Of a stretch of 57,276 nt of DNA, positions 8,269 through 15,976 are shown piece by piece. Position 1 is the first letter of the stretch, and the number at the start of each line of letters is the position of its first letter. This DNA is from Dehalococcoidia bacterium (GTDB lineage: Bacteria > Chloroflexota > Dehalococcoidia > DSTF01 > JACRBR01), in the NCBI GenBank assembly GCA_015478665.1, contig JADMII010000016.1, positions 1 to 57,276 on the forward strand. Reading direction: 5' to 3'. The notes below the pieces were generated by a model. The model was given only the letters and a program-made list of their open reading frames with translations. It had not been told where the DNA came from and did no database searches. Both the position numbers and the translations under genes were made by a program.

Positions 8269-9536
8269 AGATCTGCTTCCTCATGTACCAGGGGAACATG
8301 TACTCCGGCGGTCAGGGCGTCTACCTGCACTACCTGACCCGCGAGCTGGCGCGGATGGGGCACGAGATCCACGTCATCGCCGGGCCGCCGTATCCGCGGC
8401 TCGACGAGCGCGTCACGACGCACAACATCATCGACTACAGCTACTGGACGTACCACCACTACAAGAAGGACTTCATCTTCGGACGGCCGCCGCTGGCGCA
8501 CTTTCACCCGGTGAACTTCTACGACTTCTTGTCGACGCGCGTCGCCCTCTCGTCGCTCTTGGCGAACTTCAGCGTGCGCGCGTACTTCAAGCTGCGGGAG
8601 CTGTCGAAGGAGCACCGGTTCGACATCGTGCACGACAACCAGACGCTGAGCTACGGCGTCTGGGCGGCGCACGCGAGCGGCTTCCCGCTCGTCGCGACGA
8701 TCCACCATCCGCTTTCGTACGACCTGCGGAACCAGCTGCGGCAGGCGCGCACGACGTACGAGAAGGCGCGCCGCATCCTCTGGTCGCCGTGGATCATGCA
8801 GCAGGTCGTGGCGCGGCGCGTCGACCGGGTGGTCGTCGTCTCCGAGACGTCGCGCGTCGATGTCGAAGCCGCGTTCCGCTTGCCGCCGGAGAAGCTCCGG
8901 ACGGTGTACAACGGCATCGATACGGAGACCTTCCGGCCGCGGCCCGGCATCGAGCGCCGCCCGGACACGCTGCTGTACGTCGGCAACTCGGAGGACCGCA
9001 ACAAGGGCGCGCGCTACTTCCTGGAAGCGCTGAACCTGCTGAAGGATGAGATCGACTTCCGGGTGACGTTCGTCGACAACGCGAAGCACAACCTCAAGCT
9101 GGCGCCGCGCCTGGTCGACGAGTTCGGGCTGAACTCGCGCGTCCAGTTCACCGGCCGCATCCCGACGGAGGAGTTGGTGCGGCACTACAACGAAGCGAAG
9201 CTACTCGTCTCGTCGTCGGTGCACGAGGGCTTCGGTCTGCCGCTGGCCGAAGCGATGGCCTGCGGGACGCCGACGGTGGCGACGGACATCGGCGCCTATC
9301 GGGAGATCGTGCGGCACGGTGAGAGCGGCTGGCTCGTGCCGCCGGGCGATGCCGGCGCCCTTGCGGCGGCGATCCGGATGATGTGGAATGACGCATCGCT
9401 GCGGCAGCGGCTCGCTGACGGCGGCCGGCGCCGGGTCGTCGAGGCGTTCAACTGGCGCACGGCGGCCGAGCAGACGCTGGCGGTGTACGAGGAGCTGCGG
9501 CCGCCGCGTCGCGCCACGACGACAGGCACAACGTAG
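8265..9536 (+). CDS. Glycosyltransferase family 4 protein
   Basis: 423-residue GT-B retaining glycosyltransferase that would transfer a sugar from a nucleotide-sugar to a glycan or lipid acceptor in the cytoplasm. The N-terminal half (about 1-200) has the glycine-rich acceptor region MYSGGQGVYLHYLTREL. The C-terminal half has the donor site: VYNGID, LLYVGN and the EX7E element EGFGLPLAEAMACGTP, then GWLVPPGD. The two methyltransferase genes follow in the same direction, suggesting a small glycan or natural-product modification cluster. The acceptor and sugar cannot be told. Confidence 0.93.
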   Translation: MKICFLMYQGNMYSGGQGVYLHYLTRELARMGHEIHVIAGPPYPRLDERVTTHNIIDYSYWTYHHYKKDFIFGRPPLAHFHPVNFYDFLSTRVALSSLLANFSVRAYFKLRELSKEHRFDIVHDNQTLSYGVWAAHASGFPLVATIHHPLSYDLRNQLRQARTTYEKARRILWSPWIMQQVVARRVDRVVVVSETSRVDVEAAFRLPPEKLRTVYNGIDTETFRPRPGIERRPDTLLYVGNSEDRNKGARYFLEALNLLKDEIDFRVTFVDNAKHNLKLAPRLVDEFGLNSRVQFTGRIPTEELVRHYNEAKLLVSSSVHEGFGLPLAEAMACGTPTVATDIGAYREIVRHGESGWLVPPGDAGALAAAIRMMWNDASLRQRLADGGRRRVVEAFNWRTAAEQTLAVYEELRPPRRATTTGTT

Positions 9537-9618
9537 AGCCGAGAGCCAGGAACCTCGGGGCCGGATTCGTATTCGCTGCGACCGTTCCTGCTCCTCCATT
9601 CCCGGATCCTTCGAACCC

Positions 9619-10392
9619 ATGCCCGATAACATCGTCAACATCGACTTCCACCGCCACTTCCACATCCAGCCCGGCGAGCGCGTGCTCGACCTCGGATGCG
9701 GCAGCGGCCGCCACACCATCGAGGCGGCGCGCTACCCCGGCCGCATCGTCGGCGTCGACATCGCCGCGGATGACCTGCGGGCGGCGAAGTTCATGTACGA
9801 CGACATGAAGGCGAAGGGGCTGGCGGGGCGCGCCGACTTCATCATCGGCGACGCGACGAACCTGCCCTTCCGGGACGGCGTCTTCGACAAGGCGCTCTGC
9901 ACCGAGACCTTCGAGCACATCCCGGATGACCGGCGGGGCATCGACGAGTTCCTGCGCGTGGCGAAGCACGGCGCCCGGACCGTCGTCAGCGTGCCGGCGT
10001 TTTGGCCGGAGCGCGCGTACTGGTCGCTCTCCTGGGACTACTGGCACTCGCCGGGCGGACACGTGCGCTGGTACCGGCCCGGGGAGATGCGGCGGATCCT
10101 GGAGCAGCACGGCATGACGGTGGAGTTCGAGCGCCGCCGGCATGCGTCGCAGAGCCTGTACTGGTTCCTGCGCTGCATCCACGGCCTGCCGCGAGAGAAC
10201 TTCCCGCCGGTGCGGCTGACGTGGAAGCTGATCAACGTCCACCATAACCGTCGCTGGAAGCCGCTCGAGTTCGTCGAGTCGGTGGCGAACCTGATCATCG
10301 GCAAGGACCTGATCCACTACGGCCACAAGCGCGGCGACAGCTCGCCGGCGACGCAGGACGCGCGCGCGATGGCGTCGGCGCGCGAAGGATGA
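9619..10392 (+). CDS. Class I SAM-dependent methyltransferase
   Basis: 257-residue Rossmann-fold methyltransferase. Motif I is VLDLGCGSGRH (about residues 18-28), the acidic motif II is VGVDIAAD, DATNLPF is the post-II motif, and LCTETFEHIPDD matches the UbiE/MenG-like Methyltransf_11 group. The C-terminal part contains YWHSPGGHVRWY and several aromatic-rich stretches. It is clearly paralogous to the first half of the next gene, with which it shares an ATGA stop-start overlap. The start at 9619 (MPDNIVNIDFH) is the first ATG upstream of the fold. The substrate is unknown but may be the product of the adjacent glycosyltransferase. Confidence 0.9.
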   Translation: MPDNIVNIDFHRHFHIQPGERVLDLGCGSGRHTIEAARYPGRIVGVDIAADDLRAAKFMYDDMKAKGLAGRADFIIGDATNLPFRDGVFDKALCTETFEHIPDDRRGIDEFLRVAKHGARTVVSVPAFWPERAYWSLSWDYWHSPGGHVRWYRPGEMRRILEQHGMTVEFERRRHASQSLYWFLRCIHGLPRENFPPVRLTWKLINVHHNRRWKPLEFVESVANLIIGKDLIHYGHKRGDSSPATQDARAMASAREG

Positions 10393-11879
10393 CGGCGATG
10401 GCTTCCCGGCTCGACCGCTTCCAGTCGATCGACCCCGCGCTGCTCGATATCGGCGCCGGCGACCGCGTGATCGACCTCGGCTGCGGCACCGGCCGCCACG
10501 TGCTCGAACTGGCGAAATCGCCCGGGCGGCTGGTCGGCGCCGACCTTTCGTCGCACGACCTGCGCGTCGGCCGCTACCTGCTGGAGATCATGCGCCGCGA
10601 CGGCGAGGTGCGCGCCGAGGTGCACTGGCTGCAGAGCGCCGGCGAGCGGTTGCCGTTCGTCGATGCGGCCTTCGACCGCGTGATCTGTACCGAGACGCTG
10701 GAGCACGTCGACGACGACCGCGTGCTGGCGGCGGAGCTGCAGCGGGTGCTGAAGCCCGGCGGCATCCTCGCCGTCAGCGTGCCGGACGAGTACTCGGAGT
10801 CGATCTTCTGGCGGCTCTCGACGAACTACCGCACGCACGTCGGCGGCCACGTGCGGATCTACCGGCGGCCGGAGATCGTGCGGCTGCTGCGCGGCGCCGG
10901 GCTCGAGCCGTATGCCGTGCGCTACCGCCACTCGCTGGAGACGCTGTACTGGCTGAGCCACGTCGCCTTCTGGAGCGAATGGGGGCAGCAGGGGCCGATC
11001 ACCCGCGTCTTCCGGCGCGCGCTGGACTCGACGCGCGCGCGCCAGTCGGCGATCATCACCGCGCTCGATGACGTCGGCAACCGCATCCTGCCGAAGAGCA
11101 TCGTCGTGTACAGCAGAAAGCCGCTGCGGGCGCGCCAGACGCTGGCTAACGACGAGCACGAAGCGACGGCGCCCGGCAGGAACGGCCATGCGCCGGCCGG
11201 CGCGCCGCCGCCGCCGGACGAGCGCACGACGGTCGAAGTGCGCGCGGTGCCGGCGCCCTTCGAGATCGCCACGCCGTCGCCCGCCACGCCCGACGAGGCG
11301 GCCGGCGCGACGATGCGCGCTCCGCTCTCGCTGCGCGACGAGCTGCGCCTGGCGCTGACGCTCGACGCGGAGGCGCAGAAGGCGCGCCTGCTGGAGATCC
11401 TGCGGTCGTGCCGCTTCACCTTCATGCGCGAGGTGCAGGGCCTCGACGGCGAGCAGGCGGCGACGCCGTGGACGGCGGACGGCCGGTCGATGAAGGAGAT
11501 CATCGGGCACATCGCGGGCTGGGAGACGTGGACGGCCGCCGCCTGCGACGAGATCGCGGCGGGCAGCGCGGAGCCGGCGATGATGTCGCTTTCGGGCTAT
11601 CCGCACGGCATCGGCCGCTACGCATCGATCGATACGTTCAACGCCGCGCGGATGGCGGAAGCGCGCGAGCGGCCGTGGGCGGAACTGCTGGCGTCATCGG
11701 ACGCGACGTTCGGGGCGCTGCTGGCGGCGGTCGAACGGACGCCGGCGGCGGCCCTGGCGCAGACGGCGTCGTTCTTCTGGCCGGACGTGGGCGGCACGGT
11801 GCCGTGCGGCGTCTATCTGCTCATGGTGGCGGCGTACCACTACCAGGAAGAGCACCTGGCGGAGGTTCGCCGCGCCTGA
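10389..11879 (+). CDS. SAM methyltransferase fused to DinB-like domain
   Basis: 496-residue two-domain protein. Residues about 15-245 form a methyltransferase (VIDLGCGTGRH, VGADLSSHD, ICTETLEHVDDDR) closely parallel to the preceding gene. A low-complexity Pro/Ala linker (about 250-310) leads to a C-terminal DinB/DUF664-like four-helix domain (about 320-496) with the expected metal-site histidines in GHIAGWE and HYQEEHL. DinB-fold enzymes include thiol-dependent transferases (mycothiol, bacillithiol). The frame is continuous, so the fusion is not an annotation artefact of adjacent genes. The ATGA overlap with the upstream methyltransferase indicates coupled translation. Confidence 0.88.
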   Translation: MTAMASRLDRFQSIDPALLDIGAGDRVIDLGCGTGRHVLELAKSPGRLVGADLSSHDLRVGRYLLEIMRRDGEVRAEVHWLQSAGERLPFVDAAFDRVICTETLEHVDDDRVLAAELQRVLKPGGILAVSVPDEYSESIFWRLSTNYRTHVGGHVRIYRRPEIVRLLRGAGLEPYAVRYRHSLETLYWLSHVAFWSEWGQQGPITRVFRRALDSTRARQSAIITALDDVGNRILPKSIVVYSRKPLRARQTLANDEHEATAPGRNGHAPAGAPPPPDERTTVEVRAVPAPFEIATPSPATPDEAAGATMRAPLSLRDELRLALTLDAEAQKARLLEILRSCRFTFMREVQGLDGEQAATPWTADGRSMKEIIGHIAGWETWTAAACDEIAAGSAEPAMMSLSGYPHGIGRYASIDTFNAARMAEARERPWAELLASSDATFGALLAAVERTPAAALAQTASFFWPDVGGTVPCGVYLLMVAAYHYQEEHLAEVRRA

Positions 11880-11907
11880 GCGCGGTAGCTGCCACGCGGG
11901 CCTTCCG

Positions 11908-12873
11908 TCATCGACCGGCCGGCCACGCCCGACGCGTCGCATCATCCGGTGAGCCGACCGGCGTCGCCTCCACCTCGTCCACGAACGCGCAGACGGCCTG
12001 CGCCCACAGCCGCGGCTGATACATCGGCGTCGAATGCGCCGCCCTCGGGATGGTGACGAGACGCGCTTGGGGGATCAGCGCCGCGTCGCGGATGGCGCAG
12101 GGGTAAAAGAGATCCCACTCGCCGCACGACACGAGCGTCAGCGCAGCGATCGCCGGCAGCCGCGGCACGAGGTCCGGCCGGTCACGCAGGGCGCGCCCGG
12201 CGTGCACGTAGCCAGCGGCGGTCATCGACGTGTTCTTGCGCGCCGCCTCGGCGTCCTGCTCGTCGTCGGACTCGACGCGCGTGCGCGCGTACGCATCGTG
12301 CTCGCGACGAAAGCGGTTCTCGCGCCGGGTGAGCTCGGCGAGCCCGTGCTGCTCGGCGATGCGCGTCATGCGGTCGAAGGCTTCGCGCACCTGGCGCTCG
12401 GCGTCACGCGCGACGTCGCCGGGACTGGAGCCGGCGGGCGCGTTGCCGCAAGTGGTATCGCAGAGCAGGAGCGACTGAAGGCGCTCCGGGTAGTCGCAGG
12501 CGAACTGGGCGCTGATCATGCCGCCCATCGAGACGCCGCCGATGTGCGCCCGCTCGATGGCGAGCGCGTCGAGCAGCCCGGCGAGGTCGGCAGCGAACTG
12601 CGGCAGGCTGTAGGCCGACGGCGCATCGGGGACGGACGACCGGCCGTGGCCGCGGACGTGGTACCAGAGCAGGCGATACTTCGCGCGGAGGTCGTCGAGG
12701 GCCGGCGGCCAGTACGGGTTGCCGTAGCCATGGGTGAGGACGAGCGTCGGCGCGGTCCGGGCGCCCGCCGGGGGCTCCGTCAGCTCGTACCAGAGCTGAA
12801 TGCTCTTGACGCGCGCGTAGGGCACGACGCGGTCAGCCGCCGTGCTGCTTGGCGCGTCCGGCGCCGCGGCCAT
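11908..12873 (-). CDS. Alpha/beta hydrolase
   Basis: 321-residue alpha/beta-hydrolase fold protein. Oxyanion-hole HGYG is at 48-51, the nucleophile elbow GVSMGGM has S115, the acid is probably the Asp in SCGEWDLFYP and the catalytic His is in PRAAHSTPM. A long helical cap lies between the elbow and the acid. It resembles 3-oxoadipate enol-lactonase and esterase-type members; the substrate is open. Its 5' end overlaps the small membrane protein gene by 41 bases in another frame on the same strand, so the two are co-transcribed. It is convergent with the methyltransferase operon. Confidence 0.9.
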   Translation of the reverse strand: MAAAPDAPSSTAADRVVPYARVKSIQLWYELTEPPAGARTAPTLVLTHGYGNPYWPPALDDLRAKYRLLWYHVRGHGRSSVPDAPSAYSLPQFAADLAGLLDALAIERAHIGGVSMGGMISAQFACDYPERLQSLLLCDTTCGNAPAGSSPGDVARDAERQVREAFDRMTRIAEQHGLAELTRRENRFRREHDAYARTRVESDDEQDAEAARKNTSMTAAGYVHAGRALRDRPDLVPRLPAIAALTLVSCGEWDLFYPCAIRDAALIPQARLVTIPRAAHSTPMYQPRLWAQAVCAFVDEVEATPVGSPDDATRRAWPAGR

Positions 12874-13150
12874 CGGGCCGCCGACCGGGCGCGACGACGC
12901 CGGCAGGCGGGGAGGAGTAGCGGGCGCGGCGCGCGCGCGACGGGAAGATGCCGTTGAGGCCGGCGAGCATCAGCGCCGCGCCGGCGACCGCGAGCATGAC
13001 GAAGAAGAGGAGCAGCCAGGCGCCGAGCAGCATCGAGCGGATGCCGAGCGCGCCCGGCAGGGGCGACCAGAGGAGCAGGAAGCCCAGCACAAACCAGAGG
13101 CTGGTGAAGACGAAGGCGATGGCGGCCTGCCGGTAGCGGATACGGCGCAT
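12833..13150 (-). CDS. Small two-helix membrane protein
   Basis: 105-residue protein, not recognised. Two hydrophobic helices are obvious, AIAFVFTSLWFVLGFLLLW (about 9-28) and a long one over about 38-66, followed by a basic, Gly/Ala-rich cytoplasmic tail that is read in the 41 bases overlapping the hydrolase gene. A TAAGAT box (13163-13158) ends 7 bases before the ATG, so transcription of this gene and the hydrolase probably starts at or next to the initiation codon. Confidence 0.65.
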   Translation of the reverse strand: MRRIRYRQAAIAFVFTSLWFVLGFLLLWSPLPGALGIRSMLLGAWLLLFFVMLAVAGAALMLAGLNGIFPSRARRARYSSPPAGVVAPGRRPDGRGAGRAKQHGG

Positions 13151-13349
13151 CGCGGAGATCTTAGCACACAGAGATCGGCAGCGAATCAGGGAGAAGATGT
13201 GGATGTTGCGGCCATGTGACGGAGCGGCGTCCGTACAGGTGATTCCAGCTCGTGAACGAGGGTTGTTCGCGGTGTCGCAAGGAGCTGCGCCTCAAGCCCT
13301 GGCCGGAGTTCGAGTTACTATGTGATCACCGGCGTGACCTGTGTGGACT

Positions 13350-13424
13350 TGGTACCCCCGGCAGGACTCGAACCTGCGCACATGGTTTAGGAAACCACTG
13401 CTCTATCCTCTGAGCTACGGGGGC
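13350..13424 (-). tRNA. tRNA-Arg (anticodon CCT), CCA encoded
   Basis: Cloverleaf with acceptor GCCCCCG / CGGGGGT (closing G-T pair), D-arm GCTCAGAGGATAGAGC, anticodon stem GTGGT/ACCAT around loop TTCCTAA giving anticodon CCT, and T-loop TTCGAGT. The discriminator A is followed by CCA at 13352-13350, so unlike the tRNA-Ser in this window the 3' CCA is in the DNA. Confidence 0.96.
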
Positions 13425-13619
13425 GCCTGAAGGGTTCCCAGGCAGTATATCGCCCGCCCAGACTCGGTTCTGCGCCTAGAGGCCGACCTTCTCGCTGCCG
13501 ATTCGCTTCGCCGCGTCGCGTGCAGAACCGTGCTGAGGCCTCGCGAAGTGGCTCTGCACTGCAAGCTGGCGACGCTGACCGGTCGAAGCTGCACTTCACC
13601 ACAGCGGGGCGAAAGCACG

Positions 13620-15023
13620 CTACGGATGCGGTCTGCGCTGCGTGCGCGCTGCGTTCGATGCCCACCCCGGCCGGCGCTGCTCGAGGTTGCTCTGGACGAG
13701 CATGAGCGCGAACCCCGCGATCGCCAGGATCGCGAGCACGCCCGCCGCCGCCATCGGCCAGTAGCGGCTCGACGCGACCCAGTCGATGCCGCGCAGCGCC
13801 GGCCAGACCCGCAGCACCACAGCGCCGTTCAACGCCACGAGCAGGAGGATGACGATGCCGCCTTCTCGCGGGTGTTGGAGCCGGCGGCCGGCGAATTCCG
13901 GCACGACGAGCAGTGCCATGCCGACGATCATCATGGTGACCACACCCACCGTCAACGTATGACGAACCGCGTCCGCCTCGTACGAGTCGATGATGCCGCC
14001 GTCGGCGAGCGCCGTCCCCGCGTACCAGGCGAGGAGGGCCGCGGCGACGAGCAGCCAGCCGCACGCTGCGCGCACAAAGTGGAACTGGATCTGCGACGCA
14101 GCAGCGACGCGGTTCGCGCGCGGCCGGAAGACGCCGGCAAGCCAGACGACGGTGACAAACGTGGCCGCTACGCCGAGCAGGGCGGCATCCTCGACGCGAG
14201 CCGTCGTAACCGTCGCGCTGCGGTATGCGGCCCAGATCGCTGCAGCCGCGTAGGCGGCGACGAACGCCGCAAGCATGGACGCTGCCACCTTCGATGCGGC
14301 GTTGCTCCGGGCGTTACCCGTGAGCGCCGGGATGGCGCGTGTGGCGACACCCGACAGGAAGAGCATGAGGAAGCCGAACAGTTGCACGAAGACGAGCGCC
14401 TGATCCTTCGCATACGGCGCTACCTCGCCGTCGCGACGCACCATCTCGACGATGATCGCCGCGTTGAGCGCCGCCTGCCCGACGTAGGCGACCGCCCCGA
14501 GGCAGAAGTACCATCCCGTCGCCTCCGCCCGGCTGGCGGGGTGCGCAAGCGTCCGGAGGATGATCGATGCGAAGGCCAGCGATCCCGCCAGCAGCAGTGC
14601 CGCCGACCCGAGCAAGACAGCGTCGCGCGCCGTCCCGCTTGCCCACGGTTGCGCGATCGCCCGCATCACAAGACTGAGCGCGACGCAGGCGAGCAGCGGC
14701 CGCACGAGCTCCGGAGAGGCGAGCGTCCGCCCGGAGAAGCGTGGCATCAGGCGGAACGACATCCCGATGACGAACAGACCGGCGAACCCCAGGAGCTGCA
14801 GCTGACCGTGCACCTGCACGAGCGCCAGCCAATCGGTTCCCCAGCTGAGCTCGAGGGCCTGCGCGAGGGGCAGCACGACGGCGAGCAGGAAGCCGCCGAA
14901 GACCGCCAGGGCGAGACTCGTCGCGATGAAGAGCCGATACGGCGCGTCGTCGTGCGGGCGCGCCTGCTGTGCGACCCCTCCGCCCACGGGGCGGAGCGGA
15001 ATCGGCGATGATTCGTGGGCCAT
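13620..15023 (-). CDS. NnrS-like multi-helix membrane protein
   Basis: 467-residue integral membrane protein with about 12 predicted helices. It resembles the NnrS family, haem/copper membrane proteins tied to nitric oxide stress. Family-like features are the helix with VHGQLQLLGFAGLFVIG followed by MSFRLMPRF, and a later helix preceded by DAVRHTLTVGVVTMMIVGMA, each with a histidine suited to metal or haem binding. The C-terminus is short and basic. No denitrification genes are nearby. The ATG at 15023 has no clear Shine-Dalgarno site. Confidence 0.75.
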   Translation of the reverse strand: MAHESSPIPLRPVGGGVAQQARPHDDAPYRLFIATSLALAVFGGFLLAVVLPLAQALELSWGTDWLALVQVHGQLQLLGFAGLFVIGMSFRLMPRFSGRTLASPELVRPLLACVALSLVMRAIAQPWASGTARDAVLLGSAALLLAGSLAFASIILRTLAHPASRAEATGWYFCLGAVAYVGQAALNAAIIVEMVRRDGEVAPYAKDQALVFVQLFGFLMLFLSGVATRAIPALTGNARSNAASKVAASMLAAFVAAYAAAAIWAAYRSATVTTARVEDAALLGVAATFVTVVWLAGVFRPRANRVAAASQIQFHFVRAACGWLLVAAALLAWYAGTALADGGIIDSYEADAVRHTLTVGVVTMMIVGMALLVVPEFAGRRLQHPREGGIVILLLVALNGAVVLRVWPALRGIDWVASSRYWPMAAAGVLAILAIAGFALMLVQSNLEQRRPGWASNAARTQRRPHP

Positions 15024-15218
15024 GCATGCAGTCTGGCTGATCGAACTGATTCGTGCGCTCTCCGGCCTGCGCCGGCGGTCGTCGATGCCGGGCGCACAGC
15101 GAACGGCGAGCGCCTGGAGCCCGAGTACTGCTCCGTCGGCCGCAGCTACCGGGCGTCCGCAGCACAGGCTGTCGGATGCGGCGAGCGGCGGAGTAGGTGG
15201 CCCCGCAGACGCTGGCTG

Positions 15219-15320
15219 TCAAGCCGCCGGTGGGTGCCGCGCCGGCAGTATCGGCTGGGCCGTCGGGTTGGTCAGGTTGTTGTCGGCGATGGCCTTCTGC
15301 TGCGCCTTGTCGGCGAACAT
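15219..15320 (-). CDS. Possible 33-residue small protein
   Basis: A short frame starting MFADKAQQKAIADNN and ending in a Pro/Ala-rich tail lies 39 bases downstream of the ferredoxin-thioredoxin reductase stop, in the same frame. Its codons are GC-ending, as in real genes here. It has no ribosome-binding site and no known family, so it may be chance. It is listed because it would be co-transcribed with the selenoprotein candidate. Confidence 0.2.
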   Translation of the reverse strand: MFADKAQQKAIADNNLTNPTAQPILPARHPPAA

Positions 15321-15359
15321 CGTCCGGGCTGCGGGCGTCGGTGATGGTCGGGGCCGAGC

Positions 15360-15851
15360 CTACTCCCCCATGTCCCCTTCGCCAGCGGGCGGCAGCGGCT
15401 TGCGGCCGGACTTGTCGATCGCGCGTCCCTGCTTCTCCTCGAGGCGGCCGAGGGCGCGGCCCCGCTCCGGGTGCGGGTCTGCGATGACGCCGTAGATCTC
15501 GCGTCCTTCGTGGCCCTCTGGCAGGTGCTCGGTAATCGGAAGACCTTCCGAATTGCAGAAGAGCAGTCAGTGGCAGTACTTGTACTTCTGCATCTCCTCG
15601 CAGGCGCAGATCCAGGTGCTGCGCGTCGCCTCTTCCGCCTTGTCCTCGTAGAAGTTGCAGGGGCAGAGCGGCCGGCCGACTTCGTCGATGTGCCTGGCGA
15701 GGCCGATGACGAGGAACTCGGTGATCTCACGCTGGGGGTGCAGGTAGGAACCGCTCTTCTCGGCGAACTTCTCGACGAACTTCCACATCTTGTCGACGTT
15801 CTTCGGCGAAGCCTGCTGGCGGTCCTCTTCGGTCGGCTGGTCGAGCGGCAT
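15360..15851 (-). CDS. Ferredoxin-thioredoxin reductase catalytic subunit, candidate selenoprotein (TGA = Sec95)
   Basis: 163 residues if the TGA at 15569-15567 is read as selenocysteine; 94 if it is a stop. The family catalytic chain holds a 4Fe-4S cluster and a redox disulfide in a CPC-x16-CPC-x8-CHC array. Here the residues are C63, C65, C82, C84, C93 and codon 95 = TGA, with spacings identical to the plant enzyme (55, 57, 74, 76, 85, 87). Position 95 equals Cys87, half of the active disulfide. After the TGA the frame runs 69 more codons with family-like sequence (EGLPITEHLPEGHEGREIYG). Seen: the in-frame TGA, spacing and hairpin. Inferred: Sec insertion. Alternatives are a base error or a nonsense mutation. 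The start is leaderless-like (TACGCT, 6 bases, ATG). No selABCD gene is in the window. Confidence 0.85.
15534..15554 (-). promoter_or_regulatory. Bacterial SECIS-like hairpin downstream of the TGA codon
   Basis: In the mRNA a stem UCGGAA/UUCCGA closes a GGUC tetraloop, extended below by two A-U pairs around a single bulged U. The loop begins 22 bases after the TGA, inside the 16-37 base window used for bacterial SECIS elements. GGUC is the same apical loop that SelB reads in E. coli fdhF. The codons that build it (AAT, GGT, CTT, ATT) are A/T-ending and unusual for this genome, suggesting selection at the RNA level. SelB binding is inferred. Confidence 0.78.
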
Positions 15852-15857
15852 GCGCCC

Positions 15858-15887
15858 AGCGTACCGCGCGAGGGGCAGGACGTCGAA
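15858..15887 (-). promoter_or_regulatory. Promoter of the ferredoxin-thioredoxin reductase gene
   Basis: TTCGAC (15887-15882), an 18-base spacer and TACGCT (15863-15858), ending 6 bases before the ATG. The predicted transcript starts at the initiation codon. Confidence 0.55.
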
Positions 15888-15976
15888 AGCGGAGCGCGCC
15901 GTCCGGAGACCGCGCCGCGGTGGGCTTCGGCGCGACCACACGATCGCGAGCTCTGTGCGCGCGCTCGAGGACGGCC

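Noticed and set aside
15567-15851. Truncated 94-residue ferredoxin-thioredoxin reductase as the final product
   Set aside because: It would lack one half of the active disulfide, while the conserved downstream frame and hairpin argue for read-through at TGA. It is kept as the alternative if the base is wrong.
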